Source: Oscillospiraceae bacterium
GTDB lineage: Bacteria > Bacillota > Clostridia > Oscillospirales > Acutalibacteraceae
Direction: 5' to 3'
DNA: 35,286 nucleotides
Assembly (NCBI GenBank): GCA_015066365.1
Contig: SVON01000021.1
Location: 1 to 35,286 of the forward strand
The position numbers and the translations under genes are program-made. This document shows, piece after piece, positions 1 through 7,356 of this stretch. Positions within the stretch are counted from its first letter, which is position 1. The number at the start of each line of letters is the position of its first letter. The notes under the pieces were generated by a model that worked only from the letters and a program-made list of their open reading frames with translations, did not search any database and was not told the origin of the DNA.

Positions 1-123
1 ACCTCTGCCAGTTACTCCACCACCATGAACGCTAAGTCCAAGAACCGCTTGGTCTACTGCGTGGTGACCGACAAATACGGCAACACCGTCAAGACGGTGA
101 CCGTCCGGCTGAAAATGAAATAA
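1..123 (+). CDS. C-terminal end of a probable surface/secreted protein (partial)
   Basis: An open frame enters from the left edge and ends at TAA 121-123, giving the last 40 residues. It is rich in Thr, Lys and Val, with the segment VYCVVTDKYGNTVKTVTVRL. That pattern (a Cys in a beta strand, then VTDxYGN and alternating Thr/Val) is typical of the last beta-sandwich repeat of large Ig-like or leucine-rich extracellular proteins of gut Clostridia. It may belong to such an adhesin, but the family cannot be fixed from 40 residues. A strong terminator follows at once, so this is the last gene of its transcript. Confidence 0.6.
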   Translation, partial: TSASYSTTMNAKSKNRLVYCVVTDKYGNTVKTVTVRLKMK

Positions 124-132
124 ATCCCCCCA

Positions 133-167
133 AAAACGCCCCTGCTTTGGCAGGGGCGTTTTCTTTT
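133..167 (+). terminator. Rho-independent terminator after the surface-protein fragment
   Basis: A 13-bp stem (AAAACGCCCCTGC pairing with GCAGGGGCGTTTT) closes a four-base loop and is followed by TCTTTTT. It lies just after the stop at 123 and isolates prfC from upstream transcription. Confidence 0.9.
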
Positions 168-193
168 TGTGCATTTTTACGCAAAAGTTTTTG

Positions 194-222
194 TTGCATA
201 TTGAGAGGAAATAAGGTAAAAT
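194..222 (+). promoter_or_regulatory. Sigma-A type promoter of prfC
   Basis: TTGCAT at 194-199 and TAAAAT at 217-222 are separated by 17 bases, a good vegetative promoter. Transcription would start near 229, about 30 bases before the prfC start codon. Confidence 0.6.
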
Positions 223-259
223 ATCTTGGTATGTGTATTCCAACTTTAGGAGGGTTCCT

Positions 260-1885
260 ATGGATATCGTGAACACCACCGGTCGTCCCACCAACGAGGA
301 GATTTTGCGGCGGCGCACCTTTGCCATCATCTCCCACCCCGATGCCGGTAAAACCACCCTGACCGAAAAGTTTTTGCTGTACGGCGGTGCCATCCAGCAG
401 GCGGGTATGGTCAAGGGCAAAAAGAATAATAAGCACGCCGTCTCCGATTGGATGGAGATCGAAAAACAGCGTGGTATCTCGGTCACCTCTTCGGTGATGC
501 AGTTCAACTATAAGGATTTCTGCATCAACATTTTGGACACCCCCGGTCACCAGGATTTCTCAGAGGATACCTACCGCACCCTGATGGCCGCCGACTCTGC
601 CGTGATGGTCATTGACGCGTCCAAGGGTGTGGAGCGCCAGACCATCAAACTGTTTAAGGTATGTCTGCTGCGCAATATCCCCATCTTCACCTTTATCAAT
701 AAGATGGACCGGGAGGCCCGCAACCCCTTTGACCTGATGGAGGAGATCGAGAGCGTGCTGGGTATCCGCACCTATCCTATGAACTGGCCCATCGGCTCCG
801 GCAAGGAGTTTAAAGGTGTGTACGACCGGCAGGGCAGCAGCATCATCGCCTTTACCGCCAACGATGAGAACGCCAACGCTCAGCACGAGGTGGCAGCCAC
901 CCGTGTGGACCTGAAGGACGACAGTCTGAAGGAGATGATCGGCCCCTACCTCCACGAGACCCTGATGGACGACGTGGAGCTGTTGGACGGCGCCGGCTAT
1001 GAGTTCGATATGGAGGAGGTGCGCCACGGTCGGCTGACCCCGGTGTTCTTTGGCTCGGCGCTGACCAACTTTGGTGTGGAGCCCTTCCTGCAGGAATTCC
1101 TCAAGATGACCACCTCGCCGTTGCCCCGTAAGGCGGGTGACCGAGAGATCGACCCCTTTGCTAAGAATTTCTCCGCCTTTGTGTTTAAGATTCAGGCCAA
1201 TATGAACAAGGCTCACCGGGACCGGGTGGCCTTTATGCGTATCTGCTCCGGCAAGTTTGAGAAGGGCATGGACGTGTACCACGTGCAGGGCGAGAAGAAA
1301 ATGCGCCTGAGCCAGCCCCAGCAGTTGATGGCGGAGAGCCGCGAGATCGTGGACGAGGCCTATGCCGGCGACATCATCGGCGTGTTTGACCCGGGCGTGT
1401 TCTCCATCGGTGACACCATTTGCTCCGGCGGCGATAAGTTTGCCTTTGAGGGCATCCCCACCTTTGCTCCCGAGCACTTTGCCCTGGTCAGTGTGGTGGA
1501 TACCATGAAGCGCAAGCAGTTTGTCAAGGGGATCACCCAGATCGCCCAAGAGGGTGCCATTCAGATTTTCCAAGAGTTGAACGGCGGTATGGAAGAGGTC
1601 ATCGTGGGCGTGGTGGGCGTGCTGCAGTTTGAGGTGCTCACCTACCGTCTGAAGAACGAGTACAACGTGGACATCCGGATGACCAACCTGCCCTATCAGT
1701 ACATCCGTTGGATCGAGAATGAGGATATCAATGTAAAGGCACTCAACTTGACATCCGACACTCGGCGGATTCAGGACCTCAAGGGCAAAAAACTGCTCTT
1801 GTTCACCAACCCCTGGAACATCACCTGGGCTACCGACCACAACAAGGAACTGGAATTGTCCGAGTTTGGCAAAAACGAAGCCTGA
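260..1885 (+). CDS. prfC: Peptide chain release factor 3 (RF3)
   Basis: RF3 is the cytoplasmic translational GTPase that removes RF1/RF2 from the ribosome after peptide release. The 541-residue protein is close to the usual family size (about 530). G-domain motifs are complete: P-loop HPDAGKTT near residues 26-33, DTPGHQDF near 96 and NKMD near 150. The C-terminal part (VGVLQFEVLTYRLKNEYNVD) is the RF3 signature that separates it from EF-G and TetM-like proteins. The frame is open from 233, but AGGAGGG at 248-254, five bases before ATG 260, picks the start MDIVNTTGRP. It is monocistronic, with its own promoter and a terminator shared with the convergent gene at 1960. Confidence 0.97.
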   Translation: MDIVNTTGRPTNEEILRRRTFAIISHPDAGKTTLTEKFLLYGGAIQQAGMVKGKKNNKHAVSDWMEIEKQRGISVTSSVMQFNYKDFCINILDTPGHQDFSEDTYRTLMAADSAVMVIDASKGVERQTIKLFKVCLLRNIPIFTFINKMDREARNPFDLMEEIESVLGIRTYPMNWPIGSGKEFKGVYDRQGSSIIAFTANDENANAQHEVAATRVDLKDDSLKEMIGPYLHETLMDDVELLDGAGYEFDMEEVRHGRLTPVFFGSALTNFGVEPFLQEFLKMTTSPLPRKAGDREIDPFAKNFSAFVFKIQANMNKAHRDRVAFMRICSGKFEKGMDVYHVQGEKKMRLSQPQQLMAESREIVDEAYAGDIIGVFDPGVFSIGDTICSGGDKFAFEGIPTFAPEHFALVSVVDTMKRKQFVKGITQIAQEGAIQIFQELNGGMEEVIVGVVGVLQFEVLTYRLKNEYNVDIRMTNLPYQYIRWIENEDINVKALNLTSDTRRIQDLKGKKLLLFTNPWNITWATDHNKELELSEFGKNEA

Positions 1886-1899
1886 TAGAAGAAAGCAAA

Positions 1900-1931
1900 A
1901 AGACCCGTACCTCCCGGTACGGGTCTTTTTT
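1900..1931. terminator. Bidirectional terminator between prfC and the rnf-like operon
   Basis: A perfect 12-bp stem (AAGACCCGTACC with GGTACGGGTCTT) has a four-base TCCC loop. T-runs follow on the plus strand, and A-rich bases before the stem give a U-run on the minus strand. It can stop prfC and the leftward operon ending at 1960. Confidence 0.9.
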
Positions 1932-1959
1932 ATGTCAGGACAAAATCCTATTGAGTATC

Positions 1960-3159
1960 TTATTGGTAGGCCGCAAAATCGTAGGTGCCCTTGGCGCTGT
2001 ATAGGATGTAGCTGTCGGTGCCACCGGCCACGCAATCGGCCATAGCCTGCTTCACCTGGGCGGCAGAAAGATCGCTCACCTCCAGCAACGGAGCCAGGGT
2101 GGGGCGGTGGCTCTCGTCCTCGATCTGATCGATTCGGAACAGCAGGGTGCCCACCGATTCCTTTACAGACTTTTTCAGCGTGGTGGGGTTGAGGGTGGGG
2201 GCACCGACGGTGGGAGCAAAGGTTAACAGCGGGTTGCTGTCGCCGTAGACCTGGGTGGCGCTCTCCAATACACTCTCGCCGGTACAGCCCAAGATCACCG
2301 GGCAGTCTTTGCCCAGCAGATCCTTCATCTTAGAGATAAACAGGGTCAGCACCTCGCCGTCCTTCAGCTCGGCGTTGTCGTTGCCAAAGCTGGCTCGGGT
2401 GGTCAGTCGGGGGGTGGGGAACTGGACGCTGTCCAGCATCACCGCTCCGGCTCCCAGAGCCTTCAGCTCTTCGGCCAGGGCGCCGATATAGTCGTGGGCG
2501 TCGTTGTCCCGGGCGCTGAGCCACCGCTTGGCGGTGGCGGTGTTGGGGCCGTCAAACCAAGACCAAGAGGGATTCTCCTTATAGGAGATTCGCGCGTTGG
2601 GCAGGGCTTTGGCTCCCAGGTTATCCCGAAAAGCGTGCAGACGGGGCACCGGAATCAGCCCGGCCTCTTTGATCCGGGCAAACAGCGACTCCAACTGCGC
2701 CTTGGTCAGGGCGTTTTTGGTATAAGAGTTCACCTGCTTGGCCAAGGGGGAGGAAAAGCGGTAATACAGCCGCCCCTCGGTATCCTTTAGGTCAAATACC
2801 ACCGCTGTAAAGCCCGCCTGCTTGGCAGCGCTCAGGGTGGTGGGCAATCCGTCGTCGGTCAGGGCGGCGTGGGGTAGATAGAAGCCCCGAAGCCCGGACG
2901 GTACCGCCACCGGCTTATCCGCCTCCGGCGGTGCGGGGGTGGAAGGGGTGGTGGGCGCGGTGGAGGCGGGCGCAGACTGGGAGGCAGAAGGTTCTGCGTC
3001 GTTGGAGACCGGTGCGCTCCCCTTGGGGCCCAAAAACATCGCCGCCAAATAGCCGCTGGCCACAATGACCACCGCCAGTAAAATTCCAAGGAAGGTCTTG
3101 AGACCGGTGCGGCGTTTGCGGAATACCGAACGACGGCCTCGATGCAGTTTTTGGCCCAT
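1960..3159 (-). CDS. Membrane-anchored DUF4015 (glycoside-hydrolase-like) protein
   Basis: The 399-residue protein has a basic N-terminus (MGQKLHRGRRSVFRKRR) and one membrane anchor near residues 20-43 (FLGILLAVVIVASGYLAAMFL). A Ser/Thr/Pro/Ala linker to about 85 follows, then a roughly 310-residue domain. Features such as LRGFYLPHA, AVVFDLKDTEGRLYY, NPSWSWFDGPN and AVMLDSVQFP fit the DUF4015 putative glycosyl-hydrolase (TIM-barrel) family, acting outside the membrane. The substrate is unknown. The frame stays open upstream into rnfA, but CAGGAGG seven bases before ATG 3159 sets the start. It begins 14 bases after rnfA stops, so it is co-transcribed with the rnf-like genes at the place where rnfB would normally sit. 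Confidence 0.85.
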   Translation of the reverse strand: MGQKLHRGRRSVFRKRRTGLKTFLGILLAVVIVASGYLAAMFLGPKGSAPVSNDAEPSASQSAPASTAPTTPSTPAPPEADKPVAVPSGLRGFYLPHAALTDDGLPTTLSAAKQAGFTAVVFDLKDTEGRLYYRFSSPLAKQVNSYTKNALTKAQLESLFARIKEAGLIPVPRLHAFRDNLGAKALPNARISYKENPSWSWFDGPNTATAKRWLSARDNDAHDYIGALAEELKALGAGAVMLDSVQFPTPRLTTRASFGNDNAELKDGEVLTLFISKMKDLLGKDCPVILGCTGESVLESATQVYGDSNPLLTFAPTVGAPTLNPTTLKKSVKESVGTLLFRIDQIEDESHRPTLAPLLEVSDLSAAQVKQAMADCVAGGTDSYILYSAKGTYDFAAYQ

Positions 3160-3173
3160 ACAAAGACCTCCTG

Positions 3174-3806
3174 TTAGAAGTTGATAAAGGAAGAATCTGA
3201 GGCAAAGCCCATAAGAGCCATTGCCAGAATACCCACGTACAGCAGAATCGAGGGCATACCGCGGAACGCCTCCGGCATATCCGGGTTGTCCATACGCTCT
3301 ACGCCCTCGGCCACCAGCCAGGTCAGCACGCCGAAGCTCAGACAGGCACCGATAGCCAGACCGACGTTGCCGCCCAGACCCATATCCTCGCCGATGTGGT
3401 GGGTGTTGCACACCAGGGCGATACCGGTCACCAGGTTGTTGAAGGCCGCCATAGGCAGCATGCGCTCCACCTTGTTGTGAAAGGTGGGGGCAAAAGCTTT
3501 GAGCAACAGGTAGGCGGCCACATACAGCACCACGGTGATGGCGATGATCATAAAGGGGCGCCACAGGTTGGTCTCTTCGGAGCCCAACCATTGGTCCAGA
3601 GGATAGGCAATGACGATGGTCAGCACCGAGAAGCCGGTCAGCAGACCGGTAAACAGCCAGATGGTCTTAGGCTTACGCACCTCGCGGATCATCAGCGAGG
3701 AACCAAAGCCGGTGGTCAAAATCACGTTTTGCAAAATAGCGACCGTGAAGAAGAAGGAGATCAGATCGCCCAACTCTTCACCGATAAAGGCAAAAAACTC
3801 ACTCAT
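3174..3806 (-). CDS. rnfA: RnfA/NqrE-family membrane subunit lacking the cluster cysteines
   Basis: A 210-residue, six-helix membrane protein of the RnfA/RsxA/NqrE family. Family landmarks are ILQNVIL near the N-terminus, MLPMAAFNNLVTGIAL in the middle and PEAFRGMPSILLYVGILAMALMGF near the C-terminus. In known RnfA/NqrE two cysteines (within GLCP and TNCAV) help hold an intramembrane [2Fe-2S] cluster with RnfE/NqrD. Here the aligned segments read GFGSSL and FNNLV, so both cysteines are replaced. The C-terminus is a little longer than usual. The start overlaps the rnfE stop by 8 bases, implying translational coupling. The subunit fold looks intact, but the redox role is doubtful. Confidence 0.88.
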   Translation of the reverse strand: MSEFFAFIGEELGDLISFFFTVAILQNVILTTGFGSSLMIREVRKPKTIWLFTGLLTGFSVLTIVIAYPLDQWLGSEETNLWRPFMIIAITVVLYVAAYLLLKAFAPTFHNKVERMLPMAAFNNLVTGIALVCNTHHIGEDMGLGGNVGLAIGACLSFGVLTWLVAEGVERMDNPDMPEAFRGMPSILLYVGILAMALMGFASDSSFINF

Positions 3807-4458
3807 CGTCCTCGGCCTCCTTTCGCTTCAAAAAGGCGGTGATGCGCTGGCGGCTCCATTGGAGCAGGGCCGCCATAAAGCCCAGCATGATAAACGCAAC
3901 AAAGGGGGACGACGCCTCTTGCGGCAGAACGGTGACGTCCACCGGCTTGCCCCACAGGGTGCCGAAGGCCAACGCCTCGCGCAGGGCGGAGATGGTGCAG
4001 ATCACCAGACCGAAGCCCACCGTACTGCCCAACGCATCCACGATGGTGGACAGCGGGCGTACCAGCGAGGAGAAGCCGATGCTGCGGGTGTACAGCATAT
4101 TCACCGCCATCAACGGGATGAACAGGTGCAATTCGCCGAACAGCTCGGGGGATACGTACCGGTTCATGACATAGGCGGTGCCCACCAACAGGGCGGCGGC
4201 CAACACCACGTAGGCGGCGGGACGCAACCACTTAGGCAGCCAGTTGCCCACCGTGGCGATAAAGAAGCTCAGAGGAATCAGCACCACGGCGGTGCAGATG
4301 GTCAGGGCTACGCCCTTTTGCAGGCTGTCGCCGGCGGCGATGATAGGGCACAGCCCCAGCGCCTGAATCAGCACGATGTTATCGGTGACGGCGTTCTCTA
4401 CAAACAGTTGGGCGTTGCGCCGGATGTGCCGGCGGGTGACCTTAATGCTTTTATTCAT
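3799..4458 (-). CDS. rnfE: RnfE/NqrD-family membrane subunit
   Basis: A 219-residue polytopic membrane protein matching RnfE/RsxE/NqrD: NAVTDNIVLIQALGLCPIIAAG near the N-terminus, LHLFIPLMAVNMLYTRSIGF in the middle and ISALREALAFGTLWG further on. The first cluster cysteine (GLCP) is kept. The second, normally in a VNC motif, is methionine here (VNM). It pairs with RnfA in the complex, the two having inverted topology in the family. It overlaps rnfD by 8 bases (ATGAATAA) and rnfA by 8 bases, so the block is tightly coupled. The C-terminus is charged and cytosolic (KRKEAEDDE). Confidence 0.9.
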   Translation of the reverse strand: MNKSIKVTRRHIRRNAQLFVENAVTDNIVLIQALGLCPIIAAGDSLQKGVALTICTAVVLIPLSFFIATVGNWLPKWLRPAAYVVLAAALLVGTAYVMNRYVSPELFGELHLFIPLMAVNMLYTRSIGFSSLVRPLSTIVDALGSTVGFGLVICTISALREALAFGTLWGKPVDVTVLPQEASSPFVAFIMLGFMAALLQWSRQRITAFLKRKEAEDDE

Positions 4459-5455
4459 ACGCCTTCACCTCCTTGCGAAAGCGGATAAGGCGGGTTAGCC
4501 AGTGCCAGAAATACCAGCTCCACCGATCCAGAATGGGGGCAAAGGCGTTCATCACCAGCACCGCAAAGCAGGCGGAGGCTTCGGAGCGACCCACCCGCTG
4601 CAACAGCATCACCAGCACGGCGGTCAGTACGCCGTACAGCAACCGTCCCAGCCAGAAGCGAGGAGCGGTAACCGGGTCGTTGATCAGAAAGACGCCGGCG
4701 AAGATCACGTATCCGGCGCACAGCTGGGTGGTGGTGCTCATAGCCGCGGTCATAAAGGGCAGGGGGAACAGCCAGGTCAGCACCAGACAGGTGCCGAAAT
4801 AGGGCAACACCACCCACGGGGAGGCGGTGCGGTGCACCAGCAGATATCCCACAAAGGCTAATAAGATCAGACCGGCGGTGGTGCCGATGGGACCGGCAAA
4901 GTCGCCCAAAAGCAGCTGGATGGTGGTGCGCTGAGGGGTGACCTCGTTGCCCAACTGATAGGCTAGCGAGGGGGCGGTGATCACCGTATCCGGCACCGTC
5001 ATCCCCAGAGGGAGCGATTCCACGCTGTTGATGACGGGATAGGTGAACATCTGCTGGGGGAAGCAATAGGCTAATACCGCGATGCCGGCGGCGGCCGGGT
5101 TAAATACGTTGCGTCCGGTGCCGCCAAAGGGGGCCTTGACCACAAAGATGGCAAAGGCGGCGCCGACCATAGGCAGCCAGTAGGGGGCCATGGGGGACAT
5201 CACCAGGCCGATGATCAGGCCGGTGACCGCCGCGCTACCGTCCAGGGCGGCGGTGATGGGACGCCGCCGCATCACACAGCACAGCATCTCGCTGAGCACG
5301 GCCGCCAACACGCTGAACAGCAGAATGTAAATGGGACGGGGCCCATAGTTGACGTAGGCAAATACGCCCAGAGGAATGGCGGCCAGCAGGATGTCAAACA
5401 TCATCTTGCCGACCCGAGCCTCTGTGCGGATATGGGGGGCGATACTTCTACTCAT
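4451..5455 (-). CDS. rnfD: RnfD/NqrB-family membrane subunit without the flavinylated threonine
   Basis: A 334-residue polytopic membrane protein with RnfD features: SIAPHIRTEARVGKMM at the N-terminus, then PFGGTGRNVFNPAAAG near 109-124. RnfD and NqrB normally carry FMN covalently on the Thr of an S-G/A-A-T-P-L-A motif. Here the ungapped equivalent is D156-TVITAPSLA-165, with Pro162 in place of the acceptor Thr. Two ATGs compete for the start. The one at 5461 abuts GGAGGAGG, whereas 5455 has a six-base spacing, so MSRSIAPH is preferred. It overlaps the rnfC stop by 8 bases. It is probably structural or a channel in this complex rather than a flavoprotein (inference). Confidence 0.88.
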   Translation of the reverse strand: MSRSIAPHIRTEARVGKMMFDILLAAIPLGVFAYVNYGPRPIYILLFSVLAAVLSEMLCCVMRRRPITAALDGSAAVTGLIIGLVMSPMAPYWLPMVGAAFAIFVVKAPFGGTGRNVFNPAAAGIAVLAYCFPQQMFTYPVINSVESLPLGMTVPDTVITAPSLAYQLGNEVTPQRTTIQLLLGDFAGPIGTTAGLILLAFVGYLLVHRTASPWVVLPYFGTCLVLTWLFPLPFMTAAMSTTTQLCAGYVIFAGVFLINDPVTAPRFWLGRLLYGVLTAVLVMLLQRVGRSEASACFAVLVMNAFAPILDRWSWYFWHWLTRLIRFRKEVKAYE

Positions 5456-6701
5456 CGTCATCCTCCTCCCAGTTGAGGAATAGTCCGTTGCTCTGACCGG
5501 CTCTCAGCACCTCGGTGGCCACGTTGCGGCCGGCGGGGCAGACGTAAGAGCAGGCGCCACATCCGTCACAGTCGGTGGGGGATAGGTGGCGGAGCCGTTC
5601 GTAGTGCATATTCTCCGACCGGCGCACAATCTCATAGGGGAGCAGGTCGGCGTGGCACACGTCCGCACATCGACCGCAGCCGATGCAGGGACCGGGAATG
5701 CGCACCCCGCGGGGCTGCATCGCCAAAACGGTGGTGATGCCGGGCCACAGGGGGGTGTTGGGGTCGGGACAGTTGACGCCCATCATGGAATCCCCCAGAA
5801 TCAGTCGATACCCTTGCTTCGCTTGGCAGGCGGTGAGCAGCTCGCTCAAACGCGTGCCAAAGGGAACCCGCATATTGCGGGGGGCCGGCAGGGCGTCACC
5901 GGCCACCGTCACGATGGCGGCGGTGTGGCGCAGCCCCTGCTTGAGGGCGCGTCCCAAAGCCAAGCAGGCCTGCACGCCGATGCGGTAGGTCTCCACGTCC
6001 CGGTCAGCAAAGGCGGTGACCGGGTATTCGTCCCCTACGGTATAGACGTTTACCCGACCGATGGCCCGCTTCAGGGTGCGGCGCCGCCGCTTGGGCAGCA
6101 TGGTGGCGATATGATAGCGGTTGAAGCGGATGGCCTTGGCGGCCATCTGCAGACCGAACAGCACCAGCTTGGGCTGCTCCATCAGCACCGCCCAGGCAGA
6201 AGAACCGAAAATATCGTTCTCGGTTGCGTCGGCCACCAACAGCGAGTGCAGCGCCGCCGGGTCGTTTTCCGGCAGGGTCCACTGCTGCAGCTTCTGCCAC
6301 AGCGGGATACCGTCCAGCTCGTCGTAGATAGCGGCCTCCTTGGCAATCTGGAGGATGAGCTCCGGGGTCAGCTCCTCTTCAGGAACCACCGTCATCCGCT
6401 CCTCTGCCTCACCGGCCACCTCGATATCCGCGCACAGCAGAGAGCCGTAGAGGGGGTGATTGGTGACCACCGTGCCCTCAATGGTGCCGCTGACAGAGGA
6501 TACCACCGGCATCCCGTCGTTGCGGCAGAGCTCGCCGCCACAGGCCACCGGGGTGCCCGCCTCCAGATGAGCGATGGGGTTGGCGGCATCACCGGGAGCG
6601 ATGGGTACGCGCACCTGCGAGACGGTCATCTCCTCGATGCCGCGTTCCAGAGTTTTTCCTTTTTGGAAGGGCAGTACTACGCCCCGTAAGAATAATTGCA
6701 T
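5448..6701 (-). CDS. rnfC: RnfC-like subunit with two ferredoxin-type clusters but no flavin/NADH loop
   Basis: A 417-residue peripheral subunit of the RnfC/NuoF-like family. The N-terminal barrel-sandwich part (residues 1-95) includes the biotinyl/lipoyl-like segment VSGTIEG. The central part is the NADH/FMN-binding domain in canonical RnfC, and the C-terminus carries two cluster motifs (C339/C342/C345/C349 and C378/C381/C384/C388). The first has His after the fourth Cys where Pro is usual. The glycine-rich GLGGAGFP loop is replaced by DELDGIP within EAAIYDELDGIPLWQKL, and the NGAECEPY motif by DATENDIF. ATG 6701 has AAAGGTG upstream and gives MQLFLRG; the open frame to 6749 lacks a ribosome site. 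It is the first gene of the rnfCDEA operon. Confidence 0.88.
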   Translation of the reverse strand: MQLFLRGVVLPFQKGKTLERGIEEMTVSQVRVPIAPGDAANPIAHLEAGTPVACGGELCRNDGMPVVSSVSGTIEGTVVTNHPLYGSLLCADIEVAGEAEERMTVVPEEELTPELILQIAKEAAIYDELDGIPLWQKLQQWTLPENDPAALHSLLVADATENDIFGSSAWAVLMEQPKLVLFGLQMAAKAIRFNRYHIATMLPKRRRRTLKRAIGRVNVYTVGDEYPVTAFADRDVETYRIGVQACLALGRALKQGLRHTAAIVTVAGDALPAPRNMRVPFGTRLSELLTACQAKQGYRLILGDSMMGVNCPDPNTPLWPGITTVLAMQPRGVRIPGPCIGCGRCADVCHADLLPYEIVRRSENMHYERLRHLSPTDCDGCGACSYVCPAGRNVATEVLRAGQSNGLFLNWEEDDDE

Positions 6702-6726
6702 ACGTTCACACCTTTCTGGGTGGATA

Positions 6727-6743
6727 GCGGAAATGGTTTCCGC
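6727..6743. promoter_or_regulatory. Palindrome upstream of rnfC (possible operator)
   Basis: GCGGAAA-TGG-TTTCCGC is a perfect 7-bp inverted repeat about 26 bases upstream of the rnfC start. On the minus strand it fills a 17-base spacer between weak promoter-like hexamers TTGCTG and TATCCA, so it could be a regulator site on the rnf promoter. Nothing in the window names the regulator. Confidence 0.35.
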
Positions 6744-6756
6744 CAGCAAGTACCGG

Positions 6757-6786
6757 TTGCTTTTTACCGGCTTGGTTCGTTATGAT
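6757..6786 (+). promoter_or_regulatory. Candidate promoter of the mecA-like gene
   Basis: TTGCTT at 6757-6762 and TATGAT at 6781-6786 are 18 bases apart. The -10 is good and the -35 is only half matched. Confidence 0.4.
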
Positions 6787-6819
6787 GGTTTCATTCTAAC
6801 GTAGAAATGAGGGAATGCT

Positions 6820-7356
6820 GTGAATATCGAACCCATCCACGACGGCTGTCTGCGCGTTTGGTTAGCCGAGGAAGAGTTGCACCAATGGGGATTGTCTGAA
6901 AATCAGCCGGATCCGCGACGGGTGCGCCGTCTGGTGCGGCAGGTGCTCGCCTCGGTGGGGCGTCGCCCTGCCCGGGTGAGCGCCGAGCTCATACCGGTGG
7001 CCGATGGCGGGGTGCTGCTTATCAGCCCCCGTCTGTACCCGGAGTCCGGGGGACCGGCGGTGTATGGCCTGACCGACCCGGACGCTCTGCTGGCTCTGTG
7101 GGAGCGGTGGCCGGCGGGGGAGCCGGTGCCGGTCTGCGCTCTCTATGAATTGGGGGAGGAATACCGTCTGGCGGTATATCCCGAAGAGCCCTTATCCCCG
7201 GTGCAGATGCACCTGCTGCTGGAATACGGTGTCCCTCTGACCGGAGGAGAGGGAGCGATAGCCCACGCTGCCGAATATGGGCAACTGATCGGCGTGGGGA
7301 GACTGTTTACAGAGTGTGAACCCCGTCCACCAGTGCCTTCGGCTCCTGAGCGTTGA
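6820..7356 (+). CDS. mecA: MecA-like adaptor protein
   Basis: The 178-residue protein resembles MecA/YpbH, which hands substrates to the ClpC-ClpP protease and restrains competence in Bacillus. The N-terminal piece MNIEPIHDGCLRVWLAEEELHQWGL matches the MecA start, followed by a basic helix and a strand near ELIPVADGGVLLIS. The C-terminal ClpC-binding part is recognisable in ALYELGEEYRLAVYP and LLLEYGVPLTGGEGAIAHAAEYGQLI. It is shorter than B. subtilis MecA (218), mostly through a short linker. The GTG start has weak GAGGGA upstream. Its 3' end overlaps the convergent rpe gene by 50 bases. The exact adaptor role is inferred. Confidence 0.78.
   Translation: MNIEPIHDGCLRVWLAEEELHQWGLSENQPDPRRVRRLVRQVLASVGRRPARVSAELIPVADGGVLLISPRLYPESGGPAVYGLTDPDALLALWERWPAGEPVPVCALYELGEEYRLAVYPEEPLSPVQMHLLLEYGVPLTGGEGAIAHAAEYGQLIGVGRLFTECEPRPPVPSAPER

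Noticed and set aside
560-2035. 491-residue open frame antisense to prfC
   Set aside because: Shadow frame with His/Leu/Val-rich composition; it would read through the terminator at 1900-1931 and overlaps a well-supported release factor.
3160-3591. N-terminal extension of the DUF4015 protein (543-residue reading)
   Set aside because: The extra part is the antisense-like second frame of rnfA; CAGGAGG before ATG 3159 and the signal-anchor layout fix the shorter start.
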